64,000 nt of DNA from G963676795 sp963677215 (GTDB lineage: Bacteria > Desulfobacterota > Desulfuromonadia > Desulfuromonadales > Geopsychrobacteraceae): positions 558,001 to 622,000 of the forward strand of contig OY781919.1 of assembly GCA_963677215.1 (NCBI GenBank). The letters are read 5' to 3'. Of the stretch, positions 52,805 through 61,233 are shown piece by piece; the stretch's first letter is position 1; every line of letters starts with the position of its first letter. Made by a program: the position numbers and the translations under genes. A model generated the notes under the pieces. It saw only the letters and a list, made by a program, of their open reading frames with translations. It made no database searches and was not told the DNA's origin.

Positions 52805-53863
52805 ATGGCCAGACAGACGCTACTGAAAGATGAACAGATTATCTACGACAGCATGAAGGCGATCCGCGGCATCCCGCAGGCGAAGATTGAATTCATGCTG
52901 AAAAAGGTCGGCGGCCCCTTTGCCGGGACCTTCCGGCTTTCTGGCCCCTGGGGAGAATTCTACTACTACATCAAGGTGGTGCCGAAACTGACGCCAACCC
53001 TGGCCGACCTGGTCATTCATCAGATCAAAACCTCTCCGGCACCGCAGAATGCCAAGCCCCTGCTGGTCAGCCACTACATCTCGCCACGCCTGGCAACCCT
53101 GTTCAAAGACAAGGGGATCGAATACGCCGACTGCGCTGGCAACCTGTTCCTCAGCCAGATGCCACTCTATGTCGAGATTACCGGACAGAAGCACATGCCA
53201 AAGGCGCCAACGGCTGACCGCCTGTTCCGCTCGGCCGGACTGAAGCTGATCTACCAGCTGCTGCGCAGTCCCCAGGGGGTCAATGCCACCTATCGAATCC
53301 TGGCTGAAGACGCCGATATCGCCCTGGGCGCCATCGGCAGCCTGTTTGGCGAACTGGAAAAGCGTGGCAACCTGATCCGCAATGAAGATGGCAGCCGTCA
53401 GCTCAACGCCGCCGAAGAACTGCTGCAGCGCTGGCAGCTCGGCTACCTGGAGGCGCTGCGGCCGAAACTTTTCCTCGAGCGTTGCCGCCTGAACGCTGGA
53501 CATAAGGTGAGTCAGCTCGCCGATCAGATCAAGGCCTTAGGTGAAGGACGCCAGCTCCTGATCGGAGGAGAGTTGGGAGCTCAACTTATGAGCGGTGGTT
53601 TTGAAGCGCAATCAGCCACCCTCTATCTGGATGAGGACCAGCAACTCAAAACCATGCTGCAGTTGCACCTGGTCCCCGATCCGGCCGGACCTGTCACCCT
53701 GCTCAAAAGCTTCGGCCGCCAGTGCCACTGGAGCGGCATGCAGCCCCCGGGGCTGACTATGGCCGATCCGCTGCTGATCTTCGCCGAACTGAATGACAGC
53801 GGAAGCGATCAGGTCGCCCAAAAGCTTTACCAGCAGTTTCTCAAACCGCGCTTTGCGGCTTGA
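52805..53863 (+). CDS. AbiEi-family type IV antitoxin-like regulator (no toxin partner)
   Basis: A 352-residue protein with the AbiEi/PF09952 pattern. PLLVSHYISPRLATLFKDKG, then YADCAGNLFL, a winged-helix-like part with FRSAGLKLIYQLL and ALGAIGSLFGELEKRG, and a nucleotidyltransferase-like C-terminal half. In type IV systems AbiEi silences the AbiEii toxin and represses the operon. No AbiEii gene follows; a ClC channel gene does. It may be a free-standing regulator. AAGGAG lies 12 bases before the ATG, a little far. Confidence 0.75.
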   Translation: MARQTLLKDEQIIYDSMKAIRGIPQAKIEFMLKKVGGPFAGTFRLSGPWGEFYYYIKVVPKLTPTLADLVIHQIKTSPAPQNAKPLLVSHYISPRLATLFKDKGIEYADCAGNLFLSQMPLYVEITGQKHMPKAPTADRLFRSAGLKLIYQLLRSPQGVNATYRILAEDADIALGAIGSLFGELEKRGNLIRNEDGSRQLNAAEELLQRWQLGYLEALRPKLFLERCRLNAGHKVSQLADQIKALGEGRQLLIGGELGAQLMSGGFEAQSATLYLDEDQQLKTMLQLHLVPDPAGPVTLLKSFGRQCHWSGMQPPGLTMADPLLIFAELNDSGSDQVAQKLYQQFLKPRFAA

Positions 53864-53886
53864 GCTAAAATAAAACCTTGAAACAG

Positions 53887-53909
53887 CCCTTCTCCCCCGG
53901 GGAGAAGGG
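53887..53909 (+). promoter_or_regulatory. Perfect hairpin masking a ribosome site upstream of the second ClC gene
   Basis: CCCTTCTCCCC (53887-53897) and GGGGAGAAGGG (53899-53909) form a perfect 11-bp dyad around one base. The right arm holds the only good purine-rich ribosome site here. That site leads to an ATG at 53913 in another frame (77 codons), and the ClC ATG at 53935 has no site of its own. Confidence 0.5.
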
Positions 53910-53934
53910 AACATGAACCAGAAAAAGATCTGCC

Positions 53935-55749
53935 ATGCCTTTAGTTCCGGACATTCTTCGCTACCTCGACCGCTCAGGTTTTCGCCTGCTGGTTCTGGCC
54001 GTGCTGGTCGGCATCGTTTCCGGCTGCGGAGCACTGATCTTCTACTTCGCCACCAACGGCATCGAGCACCTGGTGCTGGGCCAGTTCGGCAGCTTTCACC
54101 CGCCCCTCGAAGGCTCTGCCGAATCAGCCTTTGCCCAGGCTATTGACAGCCTGAAGGTTCCACATCGCTGGTTCCTGTTCGTACTGCCGGCCCTGGGCGG
54201 CCTCTGCTCCGGCTGGCTGGTCTACAAATTCGCCCCGGAAGCCGAGGGGCATGGCACCGACGGAGCCATTGAAGCCTTTCATCGCAAAGGTGGAGTGATC
54301 CGCAAACGGGTCCCGGTGGTCAAAACCATCGCCTCGATGATCACCATCGGCACCGGCGGAAGCGCCGGGCGGGAAGGCCCAATCGCCCAGATCGGTGCCG
54401 GCTTCGGCTCCTTTGTCGCGACCAAGCTCGGTCTTTCGGTCATGGACCGGCGCATCCTGCTGCTTGCCGGCATGGCCGGCGGGATCGGTGCCACCTTCCG
54501 CTCCCCCTTAGGCGGCGCGCTGTTCGCCGTCGAGGTTCTCTACCGCGATCCGGAATTCGAGCATGAAGGGCTCATCCCCTGCATCATCTCCTCAATCATC
54601 GCCTACTCCCTGTTTGGTGCTGTCACCGGCTGGGAACCGTTGCTGCGCACCCCCCACTTCAGCTTCGAACAGCCGACGGAACTGCTGCTTTACCTGGCCC
54701 TGGCGATCATCTGTGCCCTGTTCGGCGTCCTCTACGTCAGAACCTTCTACGGCATGCGCGATGCGTTCCGCAAACTGCCCCTGCCGAACTGGCTCAAACC
54801 GGCCATCGGTGGCCTCCTGCTCGGCTGCCTGGCGATGTTCATTCCCCAGGTCTTAAGCTCGGGCTACGGCTGGGTCCAGGCAGCACTCTATGGCAAGATG
54901 GCCCTGTGGGTCATGCTGGTCATCGCCGTCGCCAAGGTCATTGCCACCAGTCTGACCATCTCGTCAGGCGGCTCGGGCGGGGTCTTCGCCCCGAGCCTGG
55001 TCATCGGCGCCATGCTCGGCGGCACCTTCGGCGCAACCGCCGAGCTGCTCTTCCCCGCTCTGACCCAGGATCCACGCGCCTACGTCCTGGTCGGCATGGC
55101 CGGCTTCTTTGCCGGGGTCGCCAACGCGCCGGTCGCCACCCTGATCATGGTCAGCGAGCTGACCGGCAACTACGGCCTGCTCGCCCCGCTGATGCTGGTC
55201 TGTGTCATGGCGATGCTGATCATGCGCAAAAACAGCATCTACGAAAAACAGGTCGCCAACCGCTTCGACTCCCCGGCTCACCTAGGTGACTTCATTGTCG
55301 ATGTGCTGGAGGGGATCGTCGTCGGCGATCTGCGCCGCAAGGGAATCAAGCCGCTGCTGATCCACGAAGGAACCCCGCTGCCACAGATCCTCGACCAGAT
55401 CGCCAATGCCTCGACCGCCTACTACCCGATCGTCAACGATAATGATGAGATGACCGGCATCTTCTCGATCAACGATATCCGCCGCATTCTCAACGAGGAT
55501 ATTCCGCCGACCCTGGTGGTGGCCAGCGACATCGCCACCCGCCATGTCGTGTCGACGACCGAGGATGAACAGCTCAACCGGGCAATGAAGAAGCTGACCG
55601 AACGCAACCTGGAGGAGATCCCGGTTGTCGACAAGCAGGCGCCGCAGACCGTGCTCTACATGCTCTCGCGCCGGACCCTGCTGGCCCATTACGCCGAACA
55701 GATGGAACAGGCCAAGTACAGTTACCGCCATGTCGACGAATCAGACTGA
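53935..55749 (+). CDS. ClC-family chloride channel/antiporter with CBS domains (second copy)
   Basis: A 604-residue inner-membrane ClC protein. The gating glutamate is in GTGGSAGREGP (canonical Arg-Glu form) and the filter loop is SSGGSGGVFAPSLVIGA. A His/Gly-rich cytosolic loop AEGHGTDGAIEAFH precedes it. The CBS pair lies at about 465-585. It differs from the copy at 40497-42305 in the gating sequence and the second half of the pore. It overlaps the next gene by 20 bases. A Cl-/H+ antiporter or channel are both possible. Confidence 0.9.
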   Translation: MPLVPDILRYLDRSGFRLLVLAVLVGIVSGCGALIFYFATNGIEHLVLGQFGSFHPPLEGSAESAFAQAIDSLKVPHRWFLFVLPALGGLCSGWLVYKFAPEAEGHGTDGAIEAFHRKGGVIRKRVPVVKTIASMITIGTGGSAGREGPIAQIGAGFGSFVATKLGLSVMDRRILLLAGMAGGIGATFRSPLGGALFAVEVLYRDPEFEHEGLIPCIISSIIAYSLFGAVTGWEPLLRTPHFSFEQPTELLLYLALAIICALFGVLYVRTFYGMRDAFRKLPLPNWLKPAIGGLLLGCLAMFIPQVLSSGYGWVQAALYGKMALWVMLVIAVAKVIATSLTISSGGSGGVFAPSLVIGAMLGGTFGATAELLFPALTQDPRAYVLVGMAGFFAGVANAPVATLIMVSELTGNYGLLAPLMLVCVMAMLIMRKNSIYEKQVANRFDSPAHLGDFIVDVLEGIVVGDLRRKGIKPLLIHEGTPLPQILDQIANASTAYYPIVNDNDEMTGIFSINDIRRILNEDIPPTLVVASDIATRHVVSTTEDEQLNRAMKKLTERNLEEIPVVDKQAPQTVLYMLSRRTLLAHYAEQMEQAKYSYRHVDESD

Positions 55750-56215
55750 ATACCTGCTGTGCGTCGATTGCGGACTCAAGACCGGGCTGGCCCTGTTCGA
55801 CTCTTCAGCCAGGCTGCTCTGGTACCGCTCCCATCACCTGCCGACCCCGGCAGTTCTGAAACGCTTCATCTACGGTCTGCTGCGCGAACTGCCCCTGCCG
55901 TTCAGTATAACCCTCGAAGGAGGCGGGCAGCTGGCGGAGATCTGGCGCAAGGAAGCGCAGCGCCGCAACACCCCCTACAGACAGTTTCAGGCCGCAACCT
56001 GGCGACGCAAACTGCTCTACGACCGGCAGTACAGTTCGACTAACATCGCCAAGCAGAATGCCGAACAGTTGGCGCGTCTGGCCATAGAGCTTCTGGGAGA
56101 AAAACGCGCCCCTCACTTGCGCCACGACACCGCAGAAGCGATACTGATTGGAGTCTATATGTTGCTGGAACTTGGCTGGCTGGACGAAAATGAGTGGACT
56201 TGCAAAAGGAACTGA
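55730..56215 (+). CDS. RuvC-like RNase H-fold nuclease, uncharacterised
   Basis: A 161-residue protein with an RNase H-fold nuclease pattern. An acid at the first strand (Asp13 in LLCVDCGLKTGLALFD), Glu63 in ITLEGGGQLAEIW and an HDTAEAILIG end (Asp133 and Glu136) match the four acidic catalytic positions of Holliday-junction resolvases of the RuvC type. It has no recognisable extra domain. The start overlaps the ClC gene by 20 bases and has no ribosome site, so translation is probably coupled. The LhgO gene begins 1 base after its stop. Substrate unknown. Confidence 0.7.
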   Translation: MSTNQTEYLLCVDCGLKTGLALFDSSARLLWYRSHHLPTPAVLKRFIYGLLRELPLPFSITLEGGGQLAEIWRKEAQRRNTPYRQFQAATWRRKLLYDRQYSSTNIAKQNAEQLARLAIELLGEKRAPHLRHDTAEAILIGVYMLLELGWLDENEWTCKRN

Positions 56216-56216
56216 C

Positions 56217-57419
56217 ATGAAAAACTACGATTTCATCATCATCGGCGGGGGCATCATCGGCCTGGCGACAGCGCGTCAGCTGCAACAGCAGTTCAAAGGC
56301 TCTTCAATAGCGGTCCTGGAAAAAGAACAACGTCTGGCGATGCACCAGACCGGCCATAACAGCGGCGTCATCCACGCCGGCGTCTATTACGCGCCGGGCA
56401 GTCTGAAAGCCCAGTTCTGCCGCGAAGGGAACATCGCCACCAAACAGTTCTGCGACGAACACGGCATCCCTTACCGCAATGTCGGCAAACTGTTGGTCGC
56501 CACCGACGCCAGGGAGCTGGAACGGATGCAGGACCTGCTCGAGCGCTGTCGCATCAATCAGATCGAAACCGAAACCCTCGATATGCAGCAGCTCAAAGAG
56601 CGCGAGCCGAACGTCATCGGCGTCGGTGGCGTCTGGGTCCCTTCGACCGGCATCGTCGATTTCACCAAGGTTGCGGCCAAGCTGGCCGAACAGGTCGTTG
56701 CCGAGGGCGGCGAGATTCACACCAACTGCCAGGTTGGCGAACTGCGTGAAAAACCGCAGCTGCAGGTCAAGACCTCCTTAGGCAATTTCAACGGTAATTT
56801 CCTGGTCGGCTGCGCGGGACTGCATTCCGACAAGCTGGTGCGCATGCTCGGCCAGGAGCCGAGCTTCAAGATCATTCCATTTCGCGGCGAATACTTCCAG
56901 CTGCCGGTCGACAAGCGCAACATCGTCACCCACGCCATCTACCCGATCCCCAACCCGGAGCTGCCGTTTTTGGGCATCCACCTGACGCCGATGAGCGACG
57001 GATCCCTGACCGTCGGTCCTAACGCGACTCTGGCCTTCGCCCGCGAAGGCTACACCCGCTGGAAGATCAGCCTCAAGGATATGGCCGAGATGCTCAGCTA
57101 CACAGGGCTCTACAAACTGATCAAGAAGTACCCGTTGCCGACCCTGGTCGAGCTGAAGAATTCACTCTACAGGCCCGGCTACCTGAAGATGGTCCAGCGC
57201 TACTGCCCGCAGATCCGCCTCGAGGATCTGCGCCCTTACCCCTCCGGGGTTCGCGCCCAGGCGGTCAGGGCCGACGGGACAACGCTCGATGACTTCCTGT
57301 TTGTCAAAGGGGAACGCAGCCTGATTGTCGGCAACGCGCCGTCACCTGCAGCAACCTCGGCCATGCCGATCGCGGCCCATATCTGTTCCCAGCTTGCAGA
57401 GCTGATGGACAAAAACTGA
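56217..57419 (+). CDS. lhgO: L-2-hydroxyglutarate oxidase-type FAD enzyme (LhgO)
   Basis: A 400-residue flavoprotein of the DAO family. It has the FAD Rossmann motif IIIGGGIIGLATARQL at the N-terminus, the GHNSGVIHAGVYYAPGSLKA block diagnostic of L-2-hydroxyglutarate dehydrogenases/oxidases, and a C-terminal PSGVRAQAV and GNAPSPAATSAMPI segment. It oxidises L-2-hydroxyglutarate to 2-oxoglutarate and passes electrons to the membrane quinone pool. AAGGA precedes the ATG. It is the third gene after the ClC and RuvC-like genes. Confidence 0.92.
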   Translation: MKNYDFIIIGGGIIGLATARQLQQQFKGSSIAVLEKEQRLAMHQTGHNSGVIHAGVYYAPGSLKAQFCREGNIATKQFCDEHGIPYRNVGKLLVATDARELERMQDLLERCRINQIETETLDMQQLKEREPNVIGVGGVWVPSTGIVDFTKVAAKLAEQVVAEGGEIHTNCQVGELREKPQLQVKTSLGNFNGNFLVGCAGLHSDKLVRMLGQEPSFKIIPFRGEYFQLPVDKRNIVTHAIYPIPNPELPFLGIHLTPMSDGSLTVGPNATLAFAREGYTRWKISLKDMAEMLSYTGLYKLIKKYPLPTLVELKNSLYRPGYLKMVQRYCPQIRLEDLRPYPSGVRAQAVRADGTTLDDFLFVKGERSLIVGNAPSPAATSAMPIAAHICSQLAELMDKN

Positions 57420-57447
57420 AACAAACGACAGCCAGAAGCCACGGATT

Positions 57448-58362
57448 ATGGATAAGAAAAAATTTGCCCAGGCGTTTGCCAACGCCAAACCCCTGCCGGT
57501 TGAGGATATCGTCCGCGCCAGGGAGATCATGAACAGTAAGGTCCGGCGTGCGGTCAAGGTTCCTTTTCCCGGTACAGTCGATGACGTTACCATTGAGACT
57601 GGGTTCGGCAGTTCTAAGGTAAGAATCTACACGCCTGAAGGGCCGGGACCTTTTCCGATCATTCTCTTCATGCATGGTGGCGGCTTCTGCGTCGGCGACC
57701 CGGACTTATCGGACAACGCCTGCCGCATCATCGCCAGGGAAGCGACGGCCGTCCTGCTCAGTGTCGACTACCGGCTGGCCCCGGAGCACAAATTTCCGAC
57801 CGCCCTGGAAGAATGCTACGCCGTCGGCATGTGGCTGATGAGCAACGACATCGCCCTCAACATCCGCACCGACCAGCTGGTGATCGCCGGCGACAGCGCC
57901 GGTGGCAACCTGGCCGCAGCCCTCTGCCTGCTGGCCCGGGAACGCAGGGACTTCACCCCCGGCTACCAGGTGCTGATCTGTCCGCTGCTCGACCAGCAGA
58001 CCGATCATGCCAGAAAGATCGAGCCGATCACCAAAATCATCCTCTCAACCAAAAACAGCCGCACCTTCCGCGGCTACTACTTCAGGCCTGAGGATGACGG
58101 CAGCAATCCGCTGCTTTCGCCTCTGTTCGCTGATAATTTCTGTAACCTGCCCCCGGCGACAATCATCAGTGCTGAGCTCGACCCGCTGGCGGCCGAGGCA
58201 CTTGCCTACGGCGATAAGCTCAAAGCAGCCGGAGTCGCCGTCAGGCAGCGCCACTATGACGGACTAGTCCATGATTTCGTCATGTTCGTCGGCCCGCTCG
58301 CCGAAGCGGCGGAAACAGCAGAACGGATCGGCCTGGATATCAGGGATTTTTTCTCCAGCTGA
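57448..58362 (+). CDS. Esterase of the hormone-sensitive-lipase family
   Basis: A 304-residue alpha/beta hydrolase with the HGGG oxyanion motif (MHGGGFCVG), the nucleophile GDSAGGNLAAAL at about residue 149, the acid Asp in SAELDPLAAEA and the catalytic His in YDGLVHDFVMF. It probably cleaves small acyl esters. It is 28 bases after lhgO. No strong ribosome site is seen before the ATG. The substrate is unknown. Confidence 0.9.
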   Translation: MDKKKFAQAFANAKPLPVEDIVRAREIMNSKVRRAVKVPFPGTVDDVTIETGFGSSKVRIYTPEGPGPFPIILFMHGGGFCVGDPDLSDNACRIIAREATAVLLSVDYRLAPEHKFPTALEECYAVGMWLMSNDIALNIRTDQLVIAGDSAGGNLAAALCLLARERRDFTPGYQVLICPLLDQQTDHARKIEPITKIILSTKNSRTFRGYYFRPEDDGSNPLLSPLFADNFCNLPPATIISAELDPLAAEALAYGDKLKAAGVAVRQRHYDGLVHDFVMFVGPLAEAAETAERIGLDIRDFFSS

Positions 58363-58450
58363 CCGGCTTCGCAATTGCGCCCCTTCTCCTTTAAGATATG
58401 CTTCTTACAACACCGGTCGAACATGCTATCACGGAGAAAGGACTTAAACG

Positions 58451-58759
58451 ATGCTGAGAAAACTCATGGTTTCAGGGCTGACTATCTGCCTGCTGACCGG
58501 TCTTGCAGGTGCGGCAGAACCTCTCCCTTCCGGGGAAAAGCTGTTCAACGATCCCAACCTCGGCAGTAACGGAAAAAGCTGCGCAACCTGCCATGACCAG
58601 GGAAAAGGGCTCGAACTAGCCGGCGATTACGATGAAATGATGCTGCGCGAATACATGAACTTCTGTATTCGTGACGCTCTCAAAGGAACACCCCTCCCCC
58701 TCGACGATCCCCGGGTCATTGCGCTGGAGAGGTACGTGCGCGGTTTATATAACAAGTGA
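58451..58759 (+). CDS. Small mono-heme cytochrome c
   Basis: A 102-residue exported cytochrome c. A signal peptide ends near AGAAEP, followed by one heme site CATCH (Cys44, Cys47, His48). The rest is a short helical domain with LREYMNFCIRDAL and LERYVRGLYNK, and a second Cys in MNFCIRD. It should carry electrons in the periplasm. AAAGGA lies about 9 bases before the ATG. It follows the esterase gene but has a 88-base gap, so separate expression is possible. Confidence 0.86.
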   Translation: MLRKLMVSGLTICLLTGLAGAAEPLPSGEKLFNDPNLGSNGKSCATCHDQGKGLELAGDYDEMMLREYMNFCIRDALKGTPLPLDDPRVIALERYVRGLYNK

Positions 58760-58945
58760 CAGCACCTTCTCCAGAGCCGCGCCGCCTTGTCTGAGCCGCA
58801 GATCGAATCAACCGGAAAAGCGCTAACCCTATCTGAAGTGCTGTTTCCTGCAAATGTAATTCAGCAGGAAAGGATTGTATACAACTACTGAATCAACCTC
58901 TTATCCGACAGATAGCCCAGCAACATTAGTAATAAAAAATGAGCA

Positions 58946-58983
58946 TTGACTTATAATTGGCATTGATCTATTCTAACGAATAG
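58946..58983 (+). promoter_or_regulatory. Promoter with overlapping dyad before the flagellar-rod-like gene
   Basis: TTGACT (58946-58951) and TATTCT (58969-58974) with 17 bases between form a sigma-70-like promoter. The inverted repeat CTATTC/GAATAG (58968-58983) sits on the -10 box and could be an operator. Confidence 0.45.
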
Positions 58984-58999
58984 TAACAGGAGGAACATT

Positions 59000-59344
59000 A
59001 TGTCACTATCAGTTGATGCCAGCCTTTCAGCACTCTGGTCGTTAAGCACCAGGCAGTCAGTCAGCGCGAACAATATCGCCAACACAGATTCCGAAGAGTT
59101 TAAAAAATCGAGAACAGTTCTGGAAGAGAATCAGAATGGCGGAGTCAGCGCCAAGGTCCAGCAGGTCAACACCCCGGGCTCCATGGTACTGCAGGAAGAT
59201 GGGACAATGAAAGAGCTGTCCAATGTCGACCTGGCCCAGGAGCTGACCGACATGACTGTCACCAAGAACAGCTATCAGGCCAATATCAAGGCGCTTCAGA
59301 CCGCCGACGAAATGGACAAAACCACGCTCGACCTGATCGGTTAA
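59000..59344 (+). CDS. Flagellar basal-body rod-like protein, isolated
   Basis: A 114-residue protein with the two ends of flagellar rod proteins. N-terminal LSALWSLSTRQSVSANNIANTDSEE is the Flg_bb_rod pattern and C-terminal NVDLAQELTDMTVTKNSYQANIKALQTADEM is the FlgC/FlgG type tail. Between them are only about 50 residues, so it is shorter than FlgC (about 135-145). No other flagellar gene is in the window. AGGAGG precedes the ATG. It may be a rod paralogue or an adapted secreted factor. Confidence 0.8.
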   Translation: MSLSVDASLSALWSLSTRQSVSANNIANTDSEEFKKSRTVLEENQNGGVSAKVQQVNTPGSMVLQEDGTMKELSNVDLAQELTDMTVTKNSYQANIKALQTADEMDKTTLDLIG

Positions 59345-59355
59345 CCGATCAGGTC
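59330..59355. repeat. Perfect 26-bp palindrome over the stop codon
   Basis: Bases 59330-59355 read the same on both strands (arms GACCTGATCGGTT and its complement) with no loop, and the stop codon TAA lies in the centre. No T-run follows. It may be a terminator or a protein-binding/recombination site. Confidence 0.6.
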
Positions 59356-59409
59356 ACGGCAACGGCTCCTGTCAAGGAACGGTCTTCTGTAAATCTCTGA
59401 GTTCCGCCT

Positions 59410-59904
59410 CTACTCTTTCTCCATTTCGTCCCTTAAACGTCTGAAGATCTCCCGCGCCGCCCGCTTGTCCGCATGCTGTTGTACTGAGCGTGACAGACGG
59501 GCGATGCCGTTCCGGTCGATCTGTGGCATCAGTTCGATCATCTCGTCAAAGGCTTGCTGAAAGGTTTTTGCGTCGCAGAGCCGATCACGCAGGTCTTCCA
59601 GCTTGTGAAACTGACGCTTTTCACCGCCGGTCACCTGATCGAGCGCATCGAGCTGGCGCTGAATCTGCTCGACAACCTCGTCCTGCTTGCGCAGCACACC
59701 CGCCAGGTGTTTGATCTGCCGCTTGTGCGAACCACGGCCGACGGTCTCACGGGCCAGGACCACTTCTTCGCGAACATCATCAGGCATCTCCAGCTGGGCA
59801 AACTGATTGTCTCCCATCTCGGTCAGGCGCTGCCCCAATTTTTCAATTTCTTTGGCCAGCTGCTTCAGCTTGGTCTTGCTTAACGGCTGTTGTTCTTCTG
59901 TCAT
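59410..59904 (-). CDS. darP: DUF615/DarP (YjgA) ribosome-associated protein
   Basis: A 164-residue helical protein of the DUF615/DarP family. Its N-terminal SKTKLKQLAKEIEKLGQRL and central GRGSHKRQIKHLAGVLRKQ match the family. DarP binds the 50S subunit and helps late assembly of its peptidyl-transferase centre. The C-terminal half carries the conserved RLSRSVQQHADKRAAREIFRRL. It is monocistronic, converging with the rod-like gene about 65 bases away. Confidence 0.9.
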   Translation of the reverse strand: MTEEQQPLSKTKLKQLAKEIEKLGQRLTEMGDNQFAQLEMPDDVREEVVLARETVGRGSHKRQIKHLAGVLRKQDEVVEQIQRQLDALDQVTGGEKRQFHKLEDLRDRLCDAKTFQQAFDEMIELMPQIDRNGIARLSRSVQQHADKRAAREIFRRLRDEMEKE

Positions 59905-60018
59905 CTATTCTGCCTCATCTGAAAAAAGGTTCGGCAACCCTACTCGTTTGGCAGCAGTCAGGTCAACTTCTTACTTGAACCGGCCGACAAACTTTACTAC
60001 CCGCCCCTTCATAGAGTC

Positions 60019-61233
60019 TCACTCCACCACAACCGGATATCTGTAGGCCCCCAAACGACACATCAGCACTATCGCTATCATCAGGGCCACGGCAAAACAG
60101 ATCAACGCCAGACTGTAACTGCCAAATACATCGAAACAGATCCCCATCAACATGGGGCCCAGACCGGAACCAAGCATAAAGAGGGCGAACAGGTAACCGT
60201 AGATCTCACCAAAAGACCTGTTTCCCAAATAGCGCGTCAGCAGAAAAGCTATCAGGTCCACCTCAGCGCCAAGTCCGACACCGAGCAGGACCGTTCCCAA
60301 GCCGCCGGTAAACGATGCGCTTGCCTTGAGCAGGACCAGAATCCCCAGCAGCGGCGCCAGAAAAAATATGGCCGCAATATAGGGGGCGAAGAACTTATCG
60401 AGCAGATATCCAGAAAGCAAGCGACCGAAGATCAGAGCCACTCCTGCCGTCGCCAGAGCGGTCGTGGCAATCGCTGGCGGCAGGCCACGATCCGTCAACA
60501 TCGGTACGACGTGGGCAATCGCCCCGTTGGCAGCCAAAGCCACACAAACAAAGGCGCTGGCCAATGTCCAGAAATTTTTGTCTTTCAGTGCCTCGCCACC
60601 GCTCAGGCCTTTGGCTGCTCCAGGCAGCGCTCCCTGCTGTTTCGTCCCTGATACCCGCCTTTCCCTGATCAGGAAAGAAACCGAGGGAAGAGCAACGATC
60701 AGGGTTAACAGGCCCAGACTGAAATATGCCCCTCTCCAACCCACCTGAGAAATCAGTACACCGCTTATCTTTGGCACGACAGCAGCACCCAAGCCGACAC
60801 CAGAAATCGCGATACCAAGAGCAAACCCGCGCTGACGATCAAACCAGGAAGATATCGCCTTTGAATATAGCAAGGGCGTCTGTCCTGCAGCAAACAGGCC
60901 CATAAGTGCATAGGTCAGAATAAAATAGGTTGACGAACTTTCGGTAAATCCCGCGGCGGCAATTGTGCCGGAAAAACAGATAATCGCTGGAATGGCGATA
61001 AACTTTATCCCATGACGATCCATCAGGCGCCCGACAAAAGGAGTGGCTATCCCGGTGACTATCAGCCCGGCGTTTAGAGCCAGAGAAATCGTCCCCCTGT
61101 CCCACCCCAGATCCTGGGATATCGGCTTTAAAAAGACACCAAATGTAAACTGCATCACCGGGCCATTACCAACCATCAGTCCGAAAATAGAACCGACGAC
61201 AATCCACCATGGACTCCTCACTGAACTCCCCAT
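60019..61233 (-). CDS. MFS transporter, OFA (oxalate/formate antiporter)-like
   Basis: A 404-residue, 12-helix MFS carrier that begins RSPWWIVVGSIFGLMVGNGPVMQFTFGVFLKP and has the motif GRLMDRHGIKFI after helix 2 and FGEIYGYLFALFMLGSGLGPM near the end, typical of the oxalate/formate-antiporter-like group. It probably carries a monocarboxylate. The start at 61233 (second ATG, with GGGGAG 4 bases upstream) is favoured over 61245. Its upstream flank is the AT-rich stretch. Substrate unknown. Confidence 0.86.
   Translation of the reverse strand: MGSSVRSPWWIVVGSIFGLMVGNGPVMQFTFGVFLKPISQDLGWDRGTISLALNAGLIVTGIATPFVGRLMDRHGIKFIAIPAIICFSGTIAAAGFTESSSTYFILTYALMGLFAAGQTPLLYSKAISSWFDRQRGFALGIAISGVGLGAAVVPKISGVLISQVGWRGAYFSLGLLTLIVALPSVSFLIRERRVSGTKQQGALPGAAKGLSGGEALKDKNFWTLASAFVCVALAANGAIAHVVPMLTDRGLPPAIATTALATAGVALIFGRLLSGYLLDKFFAPYIAAIFFLAPLLGILVLLKASASFTGGLGTVLLGVGLGAEVDLIAFLLTRYLGNRSFGEIYGYLFALFMLGSGLGPMLMGICFDVFGSYSLALICFAVALMIAIVLMCRLGAYRYPVVVE

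Noticed and set aside
53864..53934. Fluoride riboswitch before the second ClC gene
   Set aside because: The conserved fluoride motif is absent, and the protein is a CBS-type ClC, not the fluoride exporter group.
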